A stretch of 64,000 bases of DNA from Haliea sp. (lineage in GTDB: Bacteria; Pseudomonadota; Gammaproteobacteria; Pseudomonadales; Halieaceae): NCBI GenBank assembly GCA_002692965.1, contig NZNC01000012.1:51626-115625 (forward strand). Direction: 5' to 3'. Under the pieces are notes generated by a model. The model worked only from the letters and a program-made list of their open reading frames with translations. It was not told where the DNA came from and did no database searches. This document shows, piece by piece, positions 1-8,381 of the stretch. The translations under genes and the position numbers were made by a program. Every line of letters begins with the position of its first letter. Within the stretch, counting starts at the first letter, position 1.

Positions 1-109
1 GAGCGTCTAGCTTTTTTCTTGAAAACTCTAACGCATCGATCATCAAAGAACGGACAAACCCTAGAAACCCGCGCTTTTTAATAGATCTTGAGACTCTTCG
101 AATATTCAT
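1..109 (-). CDS. Partial unknown protein (N-terminus only)
   Basis: A minus-strand frame opens with ATG at 109-107 and stays open to the window edge, giving 36 codons. The start overlaps the stop of the upstream methyltransferase in an ATGA arrangement (stop 108-106), which is typical of translational coupling. The peptide begins MNIRRVSRSIKKRGFLGF and is basic and mildly amphipathic, as at the N-terminus of many sugar or FkbM-type methyltransferases. That resemblance is too weak to name a function. The overlap is the main evidence that it is a real gene. Confidence 0.6.
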   Translation of the reverse strand, partial: MNIRRVSRSIKKRGFLGFVRSLMIDALEFSRKKLDA

Positions 110-798
110 AACCCCTTTATCTCGATAGCAACCTGCTGCCCCCTTCTGTTATAGGCAATATATCTACAGGAAAGGCCATTTTTTTCCAAAAACTCATTGA
201 AAGCTTTATACTCATGCTGTTGCCAGCCGGGATAATTAAAGTACTCATCAAATACTATGATGGTCCCCTTCTGTATCCTGGGGGCGAGTATATTTAAGGC
301 AGAGATGGTACTGGAGTAAAGATCGCAATCAACATGTATAAGGCTTGCTTTTTCGTCCAGCTCAACCATAAATTTTGGCAGTGTATCCTGAAATAAACCC
401 TTATATATTTTACAGTTTTTTTCAAGCACCAGATTTTCTCCCGCAACATCAAAAGCCCCTTGCGGAAACCCATCTCTCCAAAACTCTGGAAGCCCTTTGA
501 ACGTATCAAATCCGTAAATAGTCTTATTAGGGTTCATTTTTGCAATTTCATTTAATGACTGCCCTTTGTACACGCCAAGCTCGCAAATGAAGCCTTTAGC
601 GTCCGAAAATGAAAAAGCAGCATTCATAACCTCAATTCTTGATGAGCACGACCTTGCATTCTGCATATCTCTATCAACCAACTCGGCAGATGAGAAAGTG
701 GCGCTTAACAACCTGGCTAGATCAACATCTGAACCTATCCTACTAATAGCTGCCTGAAGCAATCTAGCAGCAAGATTTGCAATTTTTCGCTTAATCAT
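106..798 (-). CDS. TylF/MycF-like SAM-dependent methyltransferase
   Basis: A 230-residue class I methyltransferase of the TylF (macrocin O-methyltransferase) type, a family that methylates sugars and small molecules with S-adenosylmethionine. The SAM-binding motif ELGVYKGQ lies at about residues 73-80. The acidic metal/substrate region HVDCDLY is at about 155-161 and DEYFNYPG at about 184-191. An AAGGA ribosome-binding site sits six bases before the ATG. It is AT-rich compared with the rest of the window and lies beside a flippase-like exporter, which suggests decoration of a surface glycan. The true substrate cannot be read from the sequence. Confidence 0.85.
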   Translation of the reverse strand: MIKRKIANLAARLLQAAISRIGSDVDLARLLSATFSSAELVDRDMQNARSCSSRIEVMNAAFSFSDAKGFICELGVYKGQSLNEIAKMNPNKTIYGFDTFKGLPEFWRDGFPQGAFDVAGENLVLEKNCKIYKGLFQDTLPKFMVELDEKASLIHVDCDLYSSTISALNILAPRIQKGTIIVFDEYFNYPGWQQHEYKAFNEFLEKNGLSCRYIAYNRRGQQVAIEIKGL

Positions 799-1199
799 GC
801 CAATCCTTTTTTGATATTTATCACACCAAATTATGGAGCAATTATAGACTCATAAGCTATTGTTTCGACATGAATCACACTTCTGTTTTAACCAATCTTC
901 TGGGGCTAGCGTAATTAATATGACTGTCGTAACAGCACATGCTGCCACACGGTTTCCAGCGACGCCCCAATGCTGCCACTTTAACAAGACCTACACCTAG
1001 CGCAGCACTATTGCCCAAATTACCGCACATTGATCTTTCGATAGCCATTTAAAAATCTGAAATCGCATATAAGCTTGAGCATCAGTTGCCAGCAGAAAAT
1101 TCAGGCTAATGTATAGCTGTTTCGTGCATATATAAACGTATCTACCCTATCCAGCACACAGCAAAGCCTGAAAATTCCTCAATCCAGTTGCGAATCCGG
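799..1199. other. Intergenic, AT-rich, no gene seen
   Basis: About 400 bases between the exporter stop and the methyltransferase start. No credible coding frame, RNA gene or clear terminator was found. It must hold the promoter for the methyltransferase unless transcription reads through from the exporter. Its base composition matches the AT-rich left end rather than the GC-rich chromosome. Confidence 0.5.
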
Positions 1200-2909
1200 T
1201 CAGATCCCAACTAACCTGTCACAATTTTTGAGAGACGCGTCCCTGTGCGCAATGACTACAATGGTTTTCTTTTTCGATAAATTGCGTATAGCTTCACTTA
1301 ATGCCGCCTCAGTGTCTTCATCCAAAGCACTAGTTGCCTCATCCATGAATAACACTGGAGGATCACGATACAGCGCTCGAGCAATACCGATACGCTGACG
1401 CTGCCCCCCGGAAAGACGTATGCCACGCTCACCAACTTGGGTTTCGTAAGCCTCTTGTAGTTCGCCCACAATGAAATCATGTATCTGTGCCGCTCTCGCA
1501 GCTCGCTCTACGGCATGCCAGTCGACTTTATCCATCGGCACACCAAAAGCAATATTGCTGGCTACGCTGGCATCGACCAAGTAGATGTGTTGCGGCACAT
1601 AGCCAATAGCATTGTGCCATTCACCAAGGTTGTCTGCGCATATCTGCACGTCATCTACCCATATGCTACCGGATTGTGGCGTCACTAACCCCAACAGCAA
1701 ATCCATCAAGGTACTTTTACCTGCCCCACTTTTTCCGCTAATACCGGTTGTGGTGTTGGCAGCAATACTCAGGCTGTAATGGTTGAATACTGGCTTGTCT
1801 AGTTCTACCGGGTAGGCAAAACGAATATTATCCAATCGTATTTCCCGTTTCGGCACTAGCTTTTTGGCGCGGTGGCTTTCACTCTGCCAGGGAAGCATCA
1901 AATCCTGATGTATATTTTCCAGCACAGCAGTGGAGAAGCGTAAACGTGCAACCCCTCGGTACATAATCTGGACTGCAGGCAGCAGGCGGTACCCAGCGAA
2001 GGCATACATGCCCAGAGCGGGAAGCACATGCGCAATATCGTTGCTGCGTAGCAACAGACTGAGTGCCAGCAAAAGCAGACCGGTATAACCCACCGCCTCC
2101 ACCATATATAACGGCGTCTGGCTAATAGTGTCATTGGTGGCCTGATGACGGGCGTGGGTACGGGCGGCATGGTTGTAGAGGTTTTGATAGGCATTGCTGC
2201 TATGGGTAATTTTAATATCGCGTATACCGCCAAAGGCTTCGTTGCAAGCCTGGTATCGCTCACTGTTGCTAGTCACCATTTCTTTGCCGATGATACCTAA
2301 GCGATTACGCACCAAGCCATAGATACTGCCGTACAACCCACCAATCACCAGCAGAATAACCAGTGCGGTTAGTGGTTCGTACAACACAATCAATAGCGTC
2401 ATAGCCAGAACAATCACACCTTGGGCAATCAGCTGAGAGATAGGCTGAATCAGGTTATGAAATATTTGATCTATTTCGGCCAACACATTCTTGCTCAGCT
2501 CCGCACTGTTTCGGCTTAGGAAAAACTCGTAAGGTTGGTGCAGATAGGTTGATAGCAATCGACTGCTGAGGGCGTAGCGTTGCAGGTGCACAAAGCGGTT
2601 CAGCAGGTGCTGGGCAACGGTTTTAAATGCAGATGAGACTAGAACGACAACAATTGAAGCAAAGCCTAGGGCAACAATGAAATTATGTTCACTACTGAAA
2701 TTCAGAGTTTGGTATATAAGGTGAAGCAAGACTTGCTCATGAATCACTTCGGGGCGACCAAGTACTGACAAAAACGGCATGATGGAAAGCACACCCAGCG
2801 TTTCTGTAATCGCCATCACGGTGACTAGCAGCAACATAGCAATTGCCTTGCGCTTTTCGGCAGTAGTAAATAGCTGCCAAACTTTTTGTAGAGATTTTCT
2901 CATGCTCAC
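1200..2909 (-). CDS. ABC exporter (MsbA/PglK-like flippase), permease-ATPase fusion
   Basis: A 569-residue half-transporter: an N-terminal membrane domain with about six helices (roughly residues 20-310), then a nucleotide-binding domain. Walker A GKSGAGKS is at about 390, the Q-loop follows near YVPQH, the signature LSGGQRQR starts at 499, Walker B VLFMDEATSALD at about 519, and the H-loop histidine is at 556. Family members flip lipid-linked oligosaccharides or lipids across the inner membrane using ATP. The protein ends only about 14 residues after the H-loop, slightly shorter than usual. The start is GTG at 2909 or ATG at 2903. The neighbouring methyltransferase suggests a role in surface glycan export. 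Confidence 0.88.
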   Translation of the reverse strand: MSMRKSLQKVWQLFTTAEKRKAIAMLLLVTVMAITETLGVLSIMPFLSVLGRPEVIHEQVLLHLIYQTLNFSSEHNFIVALGFASIVVVLVSSAFKTVAQHLLNRFVHLQRYALSSRLLSTYLHQPYEFFLSRNSAELSKNVLAEIDQIFHNLIQPISQLIAQGVIVLAMTLLIVLYEPLTALVILLVIGGLYGSIYGLVRNRLGIIGKEMVTSNSERYQACNEAFGGIRDIKITHSSNAYQNLYNHAARTHARHQATNDTISQTPLYMVEAVGYTGLLLLALSLLLRSNDIAHVLPALGMYAFAGYRLLPAVQIMYRGVARLRFSTAVLENIHQDLMLPWQSESHRAKKLVPKREIRLDNIRFAYPVELDKPVFNHYSLSIAANTTTGISGKSGAGKSTLMDLLLGLVTPQSGSIWVDDVQICADNLGEWHNAIGYVPQHIYLVDASVASNIAFGVPMDKVDWHAVERAARAAQIHDFIVGELQEAYETQVGERGIRLSGGQRQRIGIARALYRDPPVLFMDEATSALDEDTEAALSEAIRNLSKKKTIVVIAHRDASLKNCDRLVGI

Positions 2910-3302
2910 CCGTAGGTTTTATCTGCGCTGATTTCCATATCACACAGATCTCCTTGAAGGACCCATAACGATTTTCGATTCCAGAGTGCAAAGGTCAAGC
3001 CCATTCTTCACCTCTTCATGGCCAATGAACATGGGCTTCCAGTTAGCATGACATTTCCCCGACTCCTTAACGGGATTTTCTGAGGAGGAAGAAAATTCCT
3101 GCGAAAATAATGACTCTCTTCATGAGCTATTTCCCGGCATCTAGTACATCCCATCATGTCAACGAAGCCGACGCTTCGAAGAGACTTTGCTGGGCAGCAG
3201 CGCCACGGAGGGCACCACGGCCAACTAGCGCTACACCATCACCACAAACCTGCATACCACTGATATCATGGCCAGCAGACCATGTAATCAGTCAGTAATC
3301 CG
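2910..3302. other. Intergenic junction region, no gene seen
   Basis: Nearly 400 bases between the divergent exporter and xseB genes. A 62-codon open frame at 3110-3298 has no ribosome-binding site and no recognisable product, so I do not call it. Base composition changes sharply here, from AT-rich on the left to strongly GC-rich from xseB onward. This marks the likely edge of the acquired polysaccharide segment. Confidence 0.5.
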
Positions 3303-3548
3303 ATGCCGAAAAAAACCACTACCCCCAGCTTCGCCACCACCCTGACCAACCTCGAAGCCCTGGTCACCCAGCTCGAAGACCCCAACACCCCCCTCGAGCA
3401 GTCCCTCGAGGACTTCGAGAAGGGTATCAAGCTCATCCGCGAGGCCCAGCAGGCCCTTCAGGCGGCCGAGCTGCGGGTCCAGACCCTGCTCGAGCAGGAT
3501 GGCAAGCCGGTCGCCGAAACCTTCGAGGAAGGCGAGGACGATCAGTGA
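3303..3548 (+). CDS. xseB: Exodeoxyribonuclease VII small subunit
   Basis: An 81-residue small subunit of exonuclease VII, which with XseA degrades single-stranded DNA into oligonucleotides. Length and pattern fit the family: FATTLTNLEALVTQLEDP, then SLEDFEKGIKLIREAQQAL, a predicted two-helix hairpin. It overlaps ispA by four bases (GTGA), the usual xseB-ispA coupling in gammaproteobacteria. The C-terminal tail is acidic (EEGEDDQ). Confidence 0.95.
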   Translation: MPKKTTTPSFATTLTNLEALVTQLEDPNTPLEQSLEDFEKGIKLIREAQQALQAAELRVQTLLEQDGKPVAETFEEGEDDQ

Positions 3549-4441
3549 GCCAGCCCCTGGAGGCCTTCCTCTCGTCGTCCGTCAGCCGCTGCGAGGCTCT
3601 GCTGGCACAGCTTACCACTTCCACGCAAGGTATCCCCCGGGATTTTCACCCCGCCATCGAATACGCCCTGCAGTCGGGTGGCAAGCGGGTGCGTCCCGCC
3701 CTGGCCTGGGCGGCGGCACGCGCAGCGGGGCTGGATGATGCCGCGCGAGAGCAGGTCGACCCTGTTGCAGCCGCCCTGGAGCTGATCCACACCTACTCCC
3801 TGCTCCACGACGATCTGCCGGCCATGGACGACGACGACCTGCGTCGTGGCCGCCCTACCCTGCACAAGGCCTTCGACGACGCCACCGCAATCCTGGTGGG
3901 TGACGGGCTGCAAGCCCTGGCCTTTGAATTGTTGGCCACTAGCCCGAAGCTGAACGACAGCCAAAAGGTCGCACTTACTACGGAACTGGCTCGAGCTGCC
4001 GGCTTTGCCGGCATGGTCGGCGGTCAGTTCCTGGACATCCGCGCTACCGACCACGACCTCACACTTGAAGAGCTGCAGACCCTGCACCGCCTAAAGACCG
4101 GCGCATTGATCCGCGCCGCAGTACGGATGGGCGGCCTGGCTGCGGACGCAGATACAGACCAACTGGACGCCCTGACTCGCTACGGTGAAGCAGTGGGCCT
4201 GGCCTTCCAGGTAGTCGATGACATTCTCGATGTGGAAGGGGAAACAGCTACTCTCGGCAAGACTGGCGGCAAGGACGCAGCTGCCAACAAAGCAACTTAT
4301 GTGCGCTTGCTGGGTCTGGATGGCGCCCGCAAGTCCGCCAGCCACCTGCTGGCAAGCGCTCTGCAGGCCCTTGAGCCGCTAGGGAAAGATGCCGACCTGC
4401 TGCGGGAGCTGGCCCGCTTCATTGTCCAGCGGGAGGCATGA
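3545..4441 (+). CDS. ispA: Farnesyl diphosphate synthase
   Basis: A 298-residue polyprenyl synthase that condenses IPP with DMAPP and GPP to give farnesyl diphosphate, the precursor of quinone side chains and undecaprenyl phosphate. The first aspartate-rich motif DDLPAMDDDD begins at residue 89, and the second, VVDDILDVEG, lies near 223. The start is GTG at 3545, overlapping xseB, and the stop overlaps the next gene by ATGA. In most relatives dxs follows here. In this window UDP-galactopyranose mutase follows instead. Confidence 0.95.
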   Translation: MSQPLEAFLSSSVSRCEALLAQLTTSTQGIPRDFHPAIEYALQSGGKRVRPALAWAAARAAGLDDAAREQVDPVAAALELIHTYSLLHDDLPAMDDDDLRRGRPTLHKAFDDATAILVGDGLQALAFELLATSPKLNDSQKVALTTELARAAGFAGMVGGQFLDIRATDHDLTLEELQTLHRLKTGALIRAAVRMGGLAADADTDQLDALTRYGEAVGLAFQVVDDILDVEGETATLGKTGGKDAAANKATYVRLLGLDGARKSASHLLASALQALEPLGKDADLLRELARFIVQREA

Positions 4442-5586
4442 ACTTGATGATAGACAGGATCCTCGTGGTAGGCGCCGGCTTTGCCGGGGCAACGGTTGCC
4501 CGCTCGCTGGTGGAGAGACTCCCGGGCTGCGAGGTCACCGTCATCGACACCCGCGACCACCTGGCTGGCAACGCTTACGATGCCGTCAGCGAACACACCG
4601 GGCATCTCTACCACCGCTACGGCCCCCACATCTTCCACACCAACAGCCAGGAGGTGGTCGACTGGCTGTCTCGCTTTACCGAGTGGCTGCCCTACCAGCA
4701 CCGGGTCCGCGCCCTGCTGCCCAGCGGGCAGACCGCGCCCATGCCCATCAACCGGGACACCCTCAACAGCCACTTCGGTGTGTCACTGGACACTGGTCAG
4801 GCGGTAAGCGACTTTCTCGACAGCCTACGCCTGGATATCCCCAGCCCACGCAATGCCGAGGAGCACCTGCAGTCGATCTACGGCCCCGAGCTCACCGAGC
4901 TGTTTTACGGCCGTTATACCCGCAAGATGTGGGCGCTGGAGCTGGCGGAACTGCCGATTTCCGTCGTTGCGCGCCTTCCCGTGCGCCGGGACGACAACCC
5001 CTACTATTTCAACGACAGCTTCCAGATGATGCCGCGGAATGGCTACACCGCGCTGATTTCACGCATGCTGGACCATCCGCAGATCGCGGTCCATCTGGAG
5101 ACCCCCTTCGACAAGGCCATGGAAAGCGACTACCGGCATGTCTTCAACAGCATGCCCATCGACGAGTATTTCGAGGAAATCTACGGTCCGCTGCCCTATC
5201 GCTCCATCCGCTTCGAGCACCGCTACGGCGAGGCCTGGGAGCAGGATGTGCCCTCGATCAACTTCACCGATGATGGGCCCTGGACGCGCAAGACCTGCTG
5301 GGCCCTGTTCCCCGGCTGCGGCGGCAAGCCGGGTGGGCATGTCACCTACGAGATGCCGTGCTCCTATGAAGACAACAACTTCGAGCGCTACTACCCGGTG
5401 AAGACGGTGGATGGCTGGCCCCAGGAGCGCTACCGGCAGTACGCCGAGCTGGCAAAGCAGAAGGACAACATGACCTTCATCGGGCGCTGCGGACAGTATA
5501 TCTACTACGACATGCACCAAGCCGTCGCCAACAGCCTGATGATTGCCAGGCGTTTCCGCGGAAACGCGGCCGGACCTGATGTCTGA
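4438..5586 (+). CDS. glf: UDP-galactopyranose mutase
   Basis: A 382-residue FAD flavoenzyme that interconverts UDP-galactopyranose and UDP-galactofuranose, feeding galactofuranose into surface polysaccharides. The dinucleotide-binding motif GAGFAG is at residues 12-17. The family signature GPHIFHTN follows, with YTRKMW and a C-terminal FIGRCGQYIYYDMHQ. Length is normal for bacterial Glf. Its ATG overlaps the ispA stop, so it is probably cotranscribed with xseB-ispA, an unusual location for a glycan gene. It faces ribA convergently with only 12 bases between them. Confidence 0.93.
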   Translation: MNLMIDRILVVGAGFAGATVARSLVERLPGCEVTVIDTRDHLAGNAYDAVSEHTGHLYHRYGPHIFHTNSQEVVDWLSRFTEWLPYQHRVRALLPSGQTAPMPINRDTLNSHFGVSLDTGQAVSDFLDSLRLDIPSPRNAEEHLQSIYGPELTELFYGRYTRKMWALELAELPISVVARLPVRRDDNPYYFNDSFQMMPRNGYTALISRMLDHPQIAVHLETPFDKAMESDYRHVFNSMPIDEYFEEIYGPLPYRSIRFEHRYGEAWEQDVPSINFTDDGPWTRKTCWALFPGCGGKPGGHVTYEMPCSYEDNNFERYYPVKTVDGWPQERYRQYAELAKQKDNMTFIGRCGQYIYYDMHQAVANSLMIARRFRGNAAGPDV

Positions 5587-5598
5587 CTCTATCCCGCG

Positions 5599-6192
5599 CT
5601 AATCCGCCCGGAACAAATGCCCCAGCTTGGCCCCCTTGGTCAGCAGGTACTTCTCGTTATGGGGATTGCTATCGCAATGCAGGGGCACACGCTCGACCAC
5701 CTCCACGCCATTTTCTTCCATGGCGGCGACCTTGCGCGGGTTGTTGGTCATCAGGCGGACTTTCTGGATTTTCAGGTGGCGCAGCATGGGGCCGAGGATG
5801 CTGTAGTCGCGCATGTCGGCGCCAAAGCCCAGCTGTTCGTTGGCCTCGACGGTGTCGGCGCCGGCGTCCTGCAACTTGTAGGCCTTGATCTTGTTCAGCA
5901 GACCAATGCCACGACCTTCCTGGCGCAGGTAGAAAATCGCGCCGCGGCCCTCTTTGGCAATGGCACTCAGGGCCGCCTCCAGCTGGTTGCCACAGTCGCA
6001 GCGCAGGCTGAACAGGGCGTCTCCAGTCAGGCACTCGGAGTGGATGCGGCAGAGTACCGGCTCGCCGTCGCTGACGTCGCCCATGGTCAGCACCACGTGC
6101 TCCTTGTTGGCCTGGGGGTCCTCGAAGCCGTGAATATCAAACACGCCCCACTGGGTGGGCAGGCGCGAGGATTCTACAAAACGTACTGACAC
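5599..6192 (-). CDS. ribA: GTP cyclohydrolase II
   Basis: A 197-residue enzyme that opens the GTP ring and releases formate, the first step of riboflavin synthesis. Zinc ligands Cys54, Cys65 and Cys67 are present in [20 protein letters not shown], and the catalytic region [11 protein letters not shown] is intact. The start is GTG at 6192. This stand-alone, complete RibA supplies the activity that the degenerate C-terminal domain of the RibB-like protein at 10261-11373 appears to have lost. Confidence 0.95.
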   Translation of the reverse strand: MSVRFVESSRLPTQWGVFDIHGFEDPQANKEHVVLTMGDVSDGEPVLCRIHSECLTGDALFSLRCDCGNQLEAALSAIAKEGRGAIFYLRQEGRGIGLLNKIKAYKLQDAGADTVEANEQLGFGADMRDYSILGPMLRHLKIQKVRLMTNNPRKVAAMEENGVEVVERVPLHCDSNPHNEKYLLTKGAKLGHLFRAD

Positions 6193-6318
6193 TGGGCTGG
6201 TCCGCTTGGGCTAAAAGGGCGGTAGTTTAGCACTTTTATGGGGCATGCATGGGGATCGCCTGCGGGCGCTTTCATTCCACCGGACCAGGGCGGCGACTAT
6301 CCGCTGGGGCGATAGGCG

Positions 6319-6981
6319 TCACCAGCCCCGGGACAGGCTCAGGACCCCATCCTTTTCCTGCAGCTCCACATGTTCGAGGTAGGTCATGCCCAGCAGGATG
6401 GTGGCGGGGAAATTGCCGTCCATCACCGAGGCCCGGACGTTGTCCACGCGAATCCCTCCCACCTCGACGCTGTCCAGCTTGACCACCCAGGCATCGACCA
6501 CATCGCTGGCCGTTTCCACCCGGGAGGGGCTGCCGCTGCGGTAGTCGATACCCAGGCGTTCCGCCTGACCGCTGTTCATGGCGACGATATTGGCCCCGGT
6601 ATCCACGATCACCGGCGCGGTGCGGCCGTTGATGCGGGCGGTGGTGACGTACTGGTTGCGGTTGTTGCGGGGAATGTCCACCTGGCGCTTGTCGGGGGTG
6701 GCGTACTGGGTGGTGATCCTGCGATTGAGGCCGACCGTCTGGCGCTTGCCGTCAATCTCCAGCACCGCGGCGCGGGCGTCCGCGCTGACCAGGGTCACCC
6801 CCTGGAAGCTGTCGCCGGCGCGCAGGGTCTTGCGCTGGCCATTGATCATCAACACCGCCGTGTTGGGCAGCAGGGCTTCCACCTGGACTGCCACCGGCGG
6901 CTGGGCAGACACCCGCGCCACCAGCAGTACCGCCACCAGCAGCAGCGCCATACGCGGGAAAAAAGCGGTTCCAGCCATCAT
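6319..6981 (-). CDS. Secreted retropepsin-like aspartic protease
   Basis: A 220-residue single-domain clan AA aspartic protease, related to the TIGR02281 group. A signal peptide or anchor covers about residues 10-26 (ALLLVAVLLVARVSAQ). The catalytic motif VIVDTGANIVAMN lies near residue 126, followed by a hydrophobic LLGMTYL strand as in retropepsins. Such proteins are expected to act as dimers in the periplasm; the substrate is unknown. The start ATG at 6981 overlaps the pgpA stop (ATGA), so it is the last gene of the pgpA unit. A second ATG follows at once, at 6978. Confidence 0.85.
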   Translation of the reverse strand: MMAGTAFFPRMALLLVAVLLVARVSAQPPVAVQVEALLPNTAVLMINGQRKTLRAGDSFQGVTLVSADARAAVLEIDGKRQTVGLNRRITTQYATPDKRQVDIPRNNRNQYVTTARINGRTAPVIVDTGANIVAMNSGQAERLGIDYRSGSPSRVETASDVVDAWVVKLDSVEVGGIRVDNVRASVMDGNFPATILLGMTYLEHVELQEKDGVLSLSRGW

Positions 6982-7451
6982 CCGAGCCCCCAGAGCGCCA
7001 CATGCAGAATCGCGCAGGCCATGACACCGGCAAGAATATCATCAATCATGATGCCAAAACCGCCCTTCACCTGGCGGTCCAGGTGGCTGATCGGCCAGGG
7101 CTTGGCAATATCCAGTATGCGGAAAACGACGAAGCCGATGGCTATCCACAACCAGTCCGCGGGGACTGCCCACAGGGTGATCCAGTAACCCACGAATTCG
7201 TCCCAGACAATGCCCGGATGGTCGTGCACCTGCAGCTGGTCGCTGGTCCGCTGGCAAATCCATACCCCGACCACCGCCGCGGCCAGCACCAGCAGGCTGT
7301 AGGCCCAGAGCGGCCAGTCGGCCACCAGCAGGTAGACAGGCACGGCCGCCAGGGTGCCGACGGTGCCCGGGGCCTTGGGCGACAGCCCACTGCCAAAGCC
7401 GAAGGCGAGAAACTGCACGGGGCTGCGGAAGGGAGTCGGGGCCTGTGGCAT
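6978..7451 (-). CDS. pgpA: Phosphatidylglycerophosphatase A
   Basis: A 157-residue integral membrane phosphatase that converts phosphatidylglycerophosphate into phosphatidylglycerol. Recognisable segments are FGFGSGLSPKAPGTVGTL, IVWDEFVGYWIT and IMIDDILAGV. I place the start at 7451, giving the family's usual length. The frame is open for 36 more codons to 7559, but that extension has no family similarity and lies beside the inserted toxin-antitoxin module. Normally thiL is immediately upstream and overlapping; here thiL is about 930 bases away. Confidence 0.92.
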   Translation of the reverse strand: MPQAPTPFRSPVQFLAFGFGSGLSPKAPGTVGTLAAVPVYLLVADWPLWAYSLLVLAAAVVGVWICQRTSDQLQVHDHPGIVWDEFVGYWITLWAVPADWLWIAIGFVVFRILDIAKPWPISHLDRQVKGGFGIMIDDILAGVMACAILHVALWGLG

Positions 7452-7674
7452 TGGCGGGTCGTCCGTGATGGTGGCTTTGTCCCGATCAGAGCAAAGACGG
7501 GGCACTGCGCGCTCAGGGTTCCTCTGAAAAGTCGGTCGCCTCTTCAAAAAAACCATCAAATGTAGCCATTTGCTACAAAATGCATCCTCAACGCAAGATT
7601 ATAGGCGAGAGCACTGAAAGATGACATGAGAGTTCGAATGCACCGCCGACTCGTCGGCCCCGCGAAATGACTAG

Positions 7675-7724
7675 TTGCCATGACTACTGGAGGAGCGCTA
7701 CCTTATGACTATCGCATATAGTCA
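7675..7724 (+). promoter_or_regulatory. Promoter and operator of the toxin-antitoxin pair
   Basis: A -35-like TTGCCA (7675-7680) and -10-like TACCTT (7699-7704) are 18 bases apart. Just downstream is a perfect inverted repeat, TGACTAT (7706-7712) and ATAGTCA (7718-7724), with a five-base spacer. Phd/YefM antitoxins commonly bind palindromes at their own promoters. This placement supports the antitoxin start at 7735 rather than the in-frame ATG at 7705, which would put the operator inside the gene. Confidence 0.6.
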
Positions 7725-7734
7725 GGAAGAAGCC

Positions 7735-7971
7735 ATGAGCTCAATTCATGTCACCAAGTCGGAATTCAAGGCACGAGCGCTGGAATACTTTCGCCAGGTG
7801 GAATCATCAGGCGAACCTTTAGTGGTTACAGACAGAGGCAAACCGGTGGTCGAAGTGCGTCGATACCGCAGCGACCAGCGGTCCCCACGGGAAAAGCTGA
7901 GGGGCAGTGTCGTCCGCTACGAGAGGCCGACTGAACCGGTCGCCGAGGGAGACTGGGAGGCACTGGATTGA
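7735..7971 (+). CDS. Phd/YefM-family antitoxin
   Basis: A 78-residue antitoxin beginning MSSIHVTKSEFKARALEYF, typical of the Phd/YefM fold: a DNA-binding N-terminal half and a toxin-binding C-terminal tail. A good ribosome-binding site (AGGAAG) precedes the ATG at 7735. An alternative start at 7705 also has GGAGG upstream but overlaps the proposed operator. The stop overlaps the toxin start by four bases (TTGA). It should neutralise the PIN toxin and repress the operon. Confidence 0.88.
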   Translation: MSSIHVTKSEFKARALEYFRQVESSGEPLVVTDRGKPVVEVRRYRSDQRSPREKLRGSVVRYERPTEPVAEGDWEALD

Positions 7972-8369
7972 TTGTTCTGGACACCCATGTCTTGGTCTGG
8001 TGGGTCAACGATGCGCCTCAGCTTTCATCTGCCGCCAGCGCTGCAATCGAACAGGAGCTGCAGTCTCCGGTGGGCCTGGTCGCAGTTTCCGCGATAACCG
8101 CCTGGGAGATTGCCATGCTGGTATCACTCGGTCGCCTCAGCCTCACCATGGGTGTTGACGACTGGATAAGCGAAATTTCTGCCGTTGAAGGGCTGCAGTT
8201 CCTGCCCGTCGACACTGCTGTTGCCATCGAGTCCACCCGACTACCGGGCCAATTCCACAAGGATCCCGCCGACCGCATGATCGTCGCTCTCGCCCGACAC
8301 CTGAATGCACCCCTGCTTACAGCCGACGAGAAAATCCGGCACTACGAACATGTCCGAACCCTCTGGTAA
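7968..8369 (+). CDS. PIN-domain toxin (VapC-like ribonuclease)
   Basis: A 133-residue PIN domain beginning MIVLDTHVLVWWVND, with conserved acidic positions in LDT, ITAWEIAML, DPADRMIVA and LTADEKI. VapC-type PIN toxins are magnesium-dependent ribonucleases that often cut tRNA or rRNA. The start codon is TTG at 7968, read in overlap with the antitoxin stop. This likely keeps toxin translation coupled to, and below, that of the antitoxin. The pair lies in the opposite orientation to the surrounding thiL-pgpA operon, so it is an insertion. Confidence 0.88.
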   Translation: MIVLDTHVLVWWVNDAPQLSSAASAAIEQELQSPVGLVAVSAITAWEIAMLVSLGRLSLTMGVDDWISEISAVEGLQFLPVDTAVAIESTRLPGQFHKDPADRMIVALARHLNAPLLTADEKIRHYEHVRTLW

Positions 8370-8381
8370 TCCTTCAATCAC

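Noticed and set aside
3110..3298. A 62-codon frame before xseB
   Set aside because: No ribosome-binding site or recognisable product, and it lies at a composition junction.
7452..7559. Longer start for pgpA
   Set aside because: The added 36 residues are not PgpA-like and lie beside the inserted TA module.
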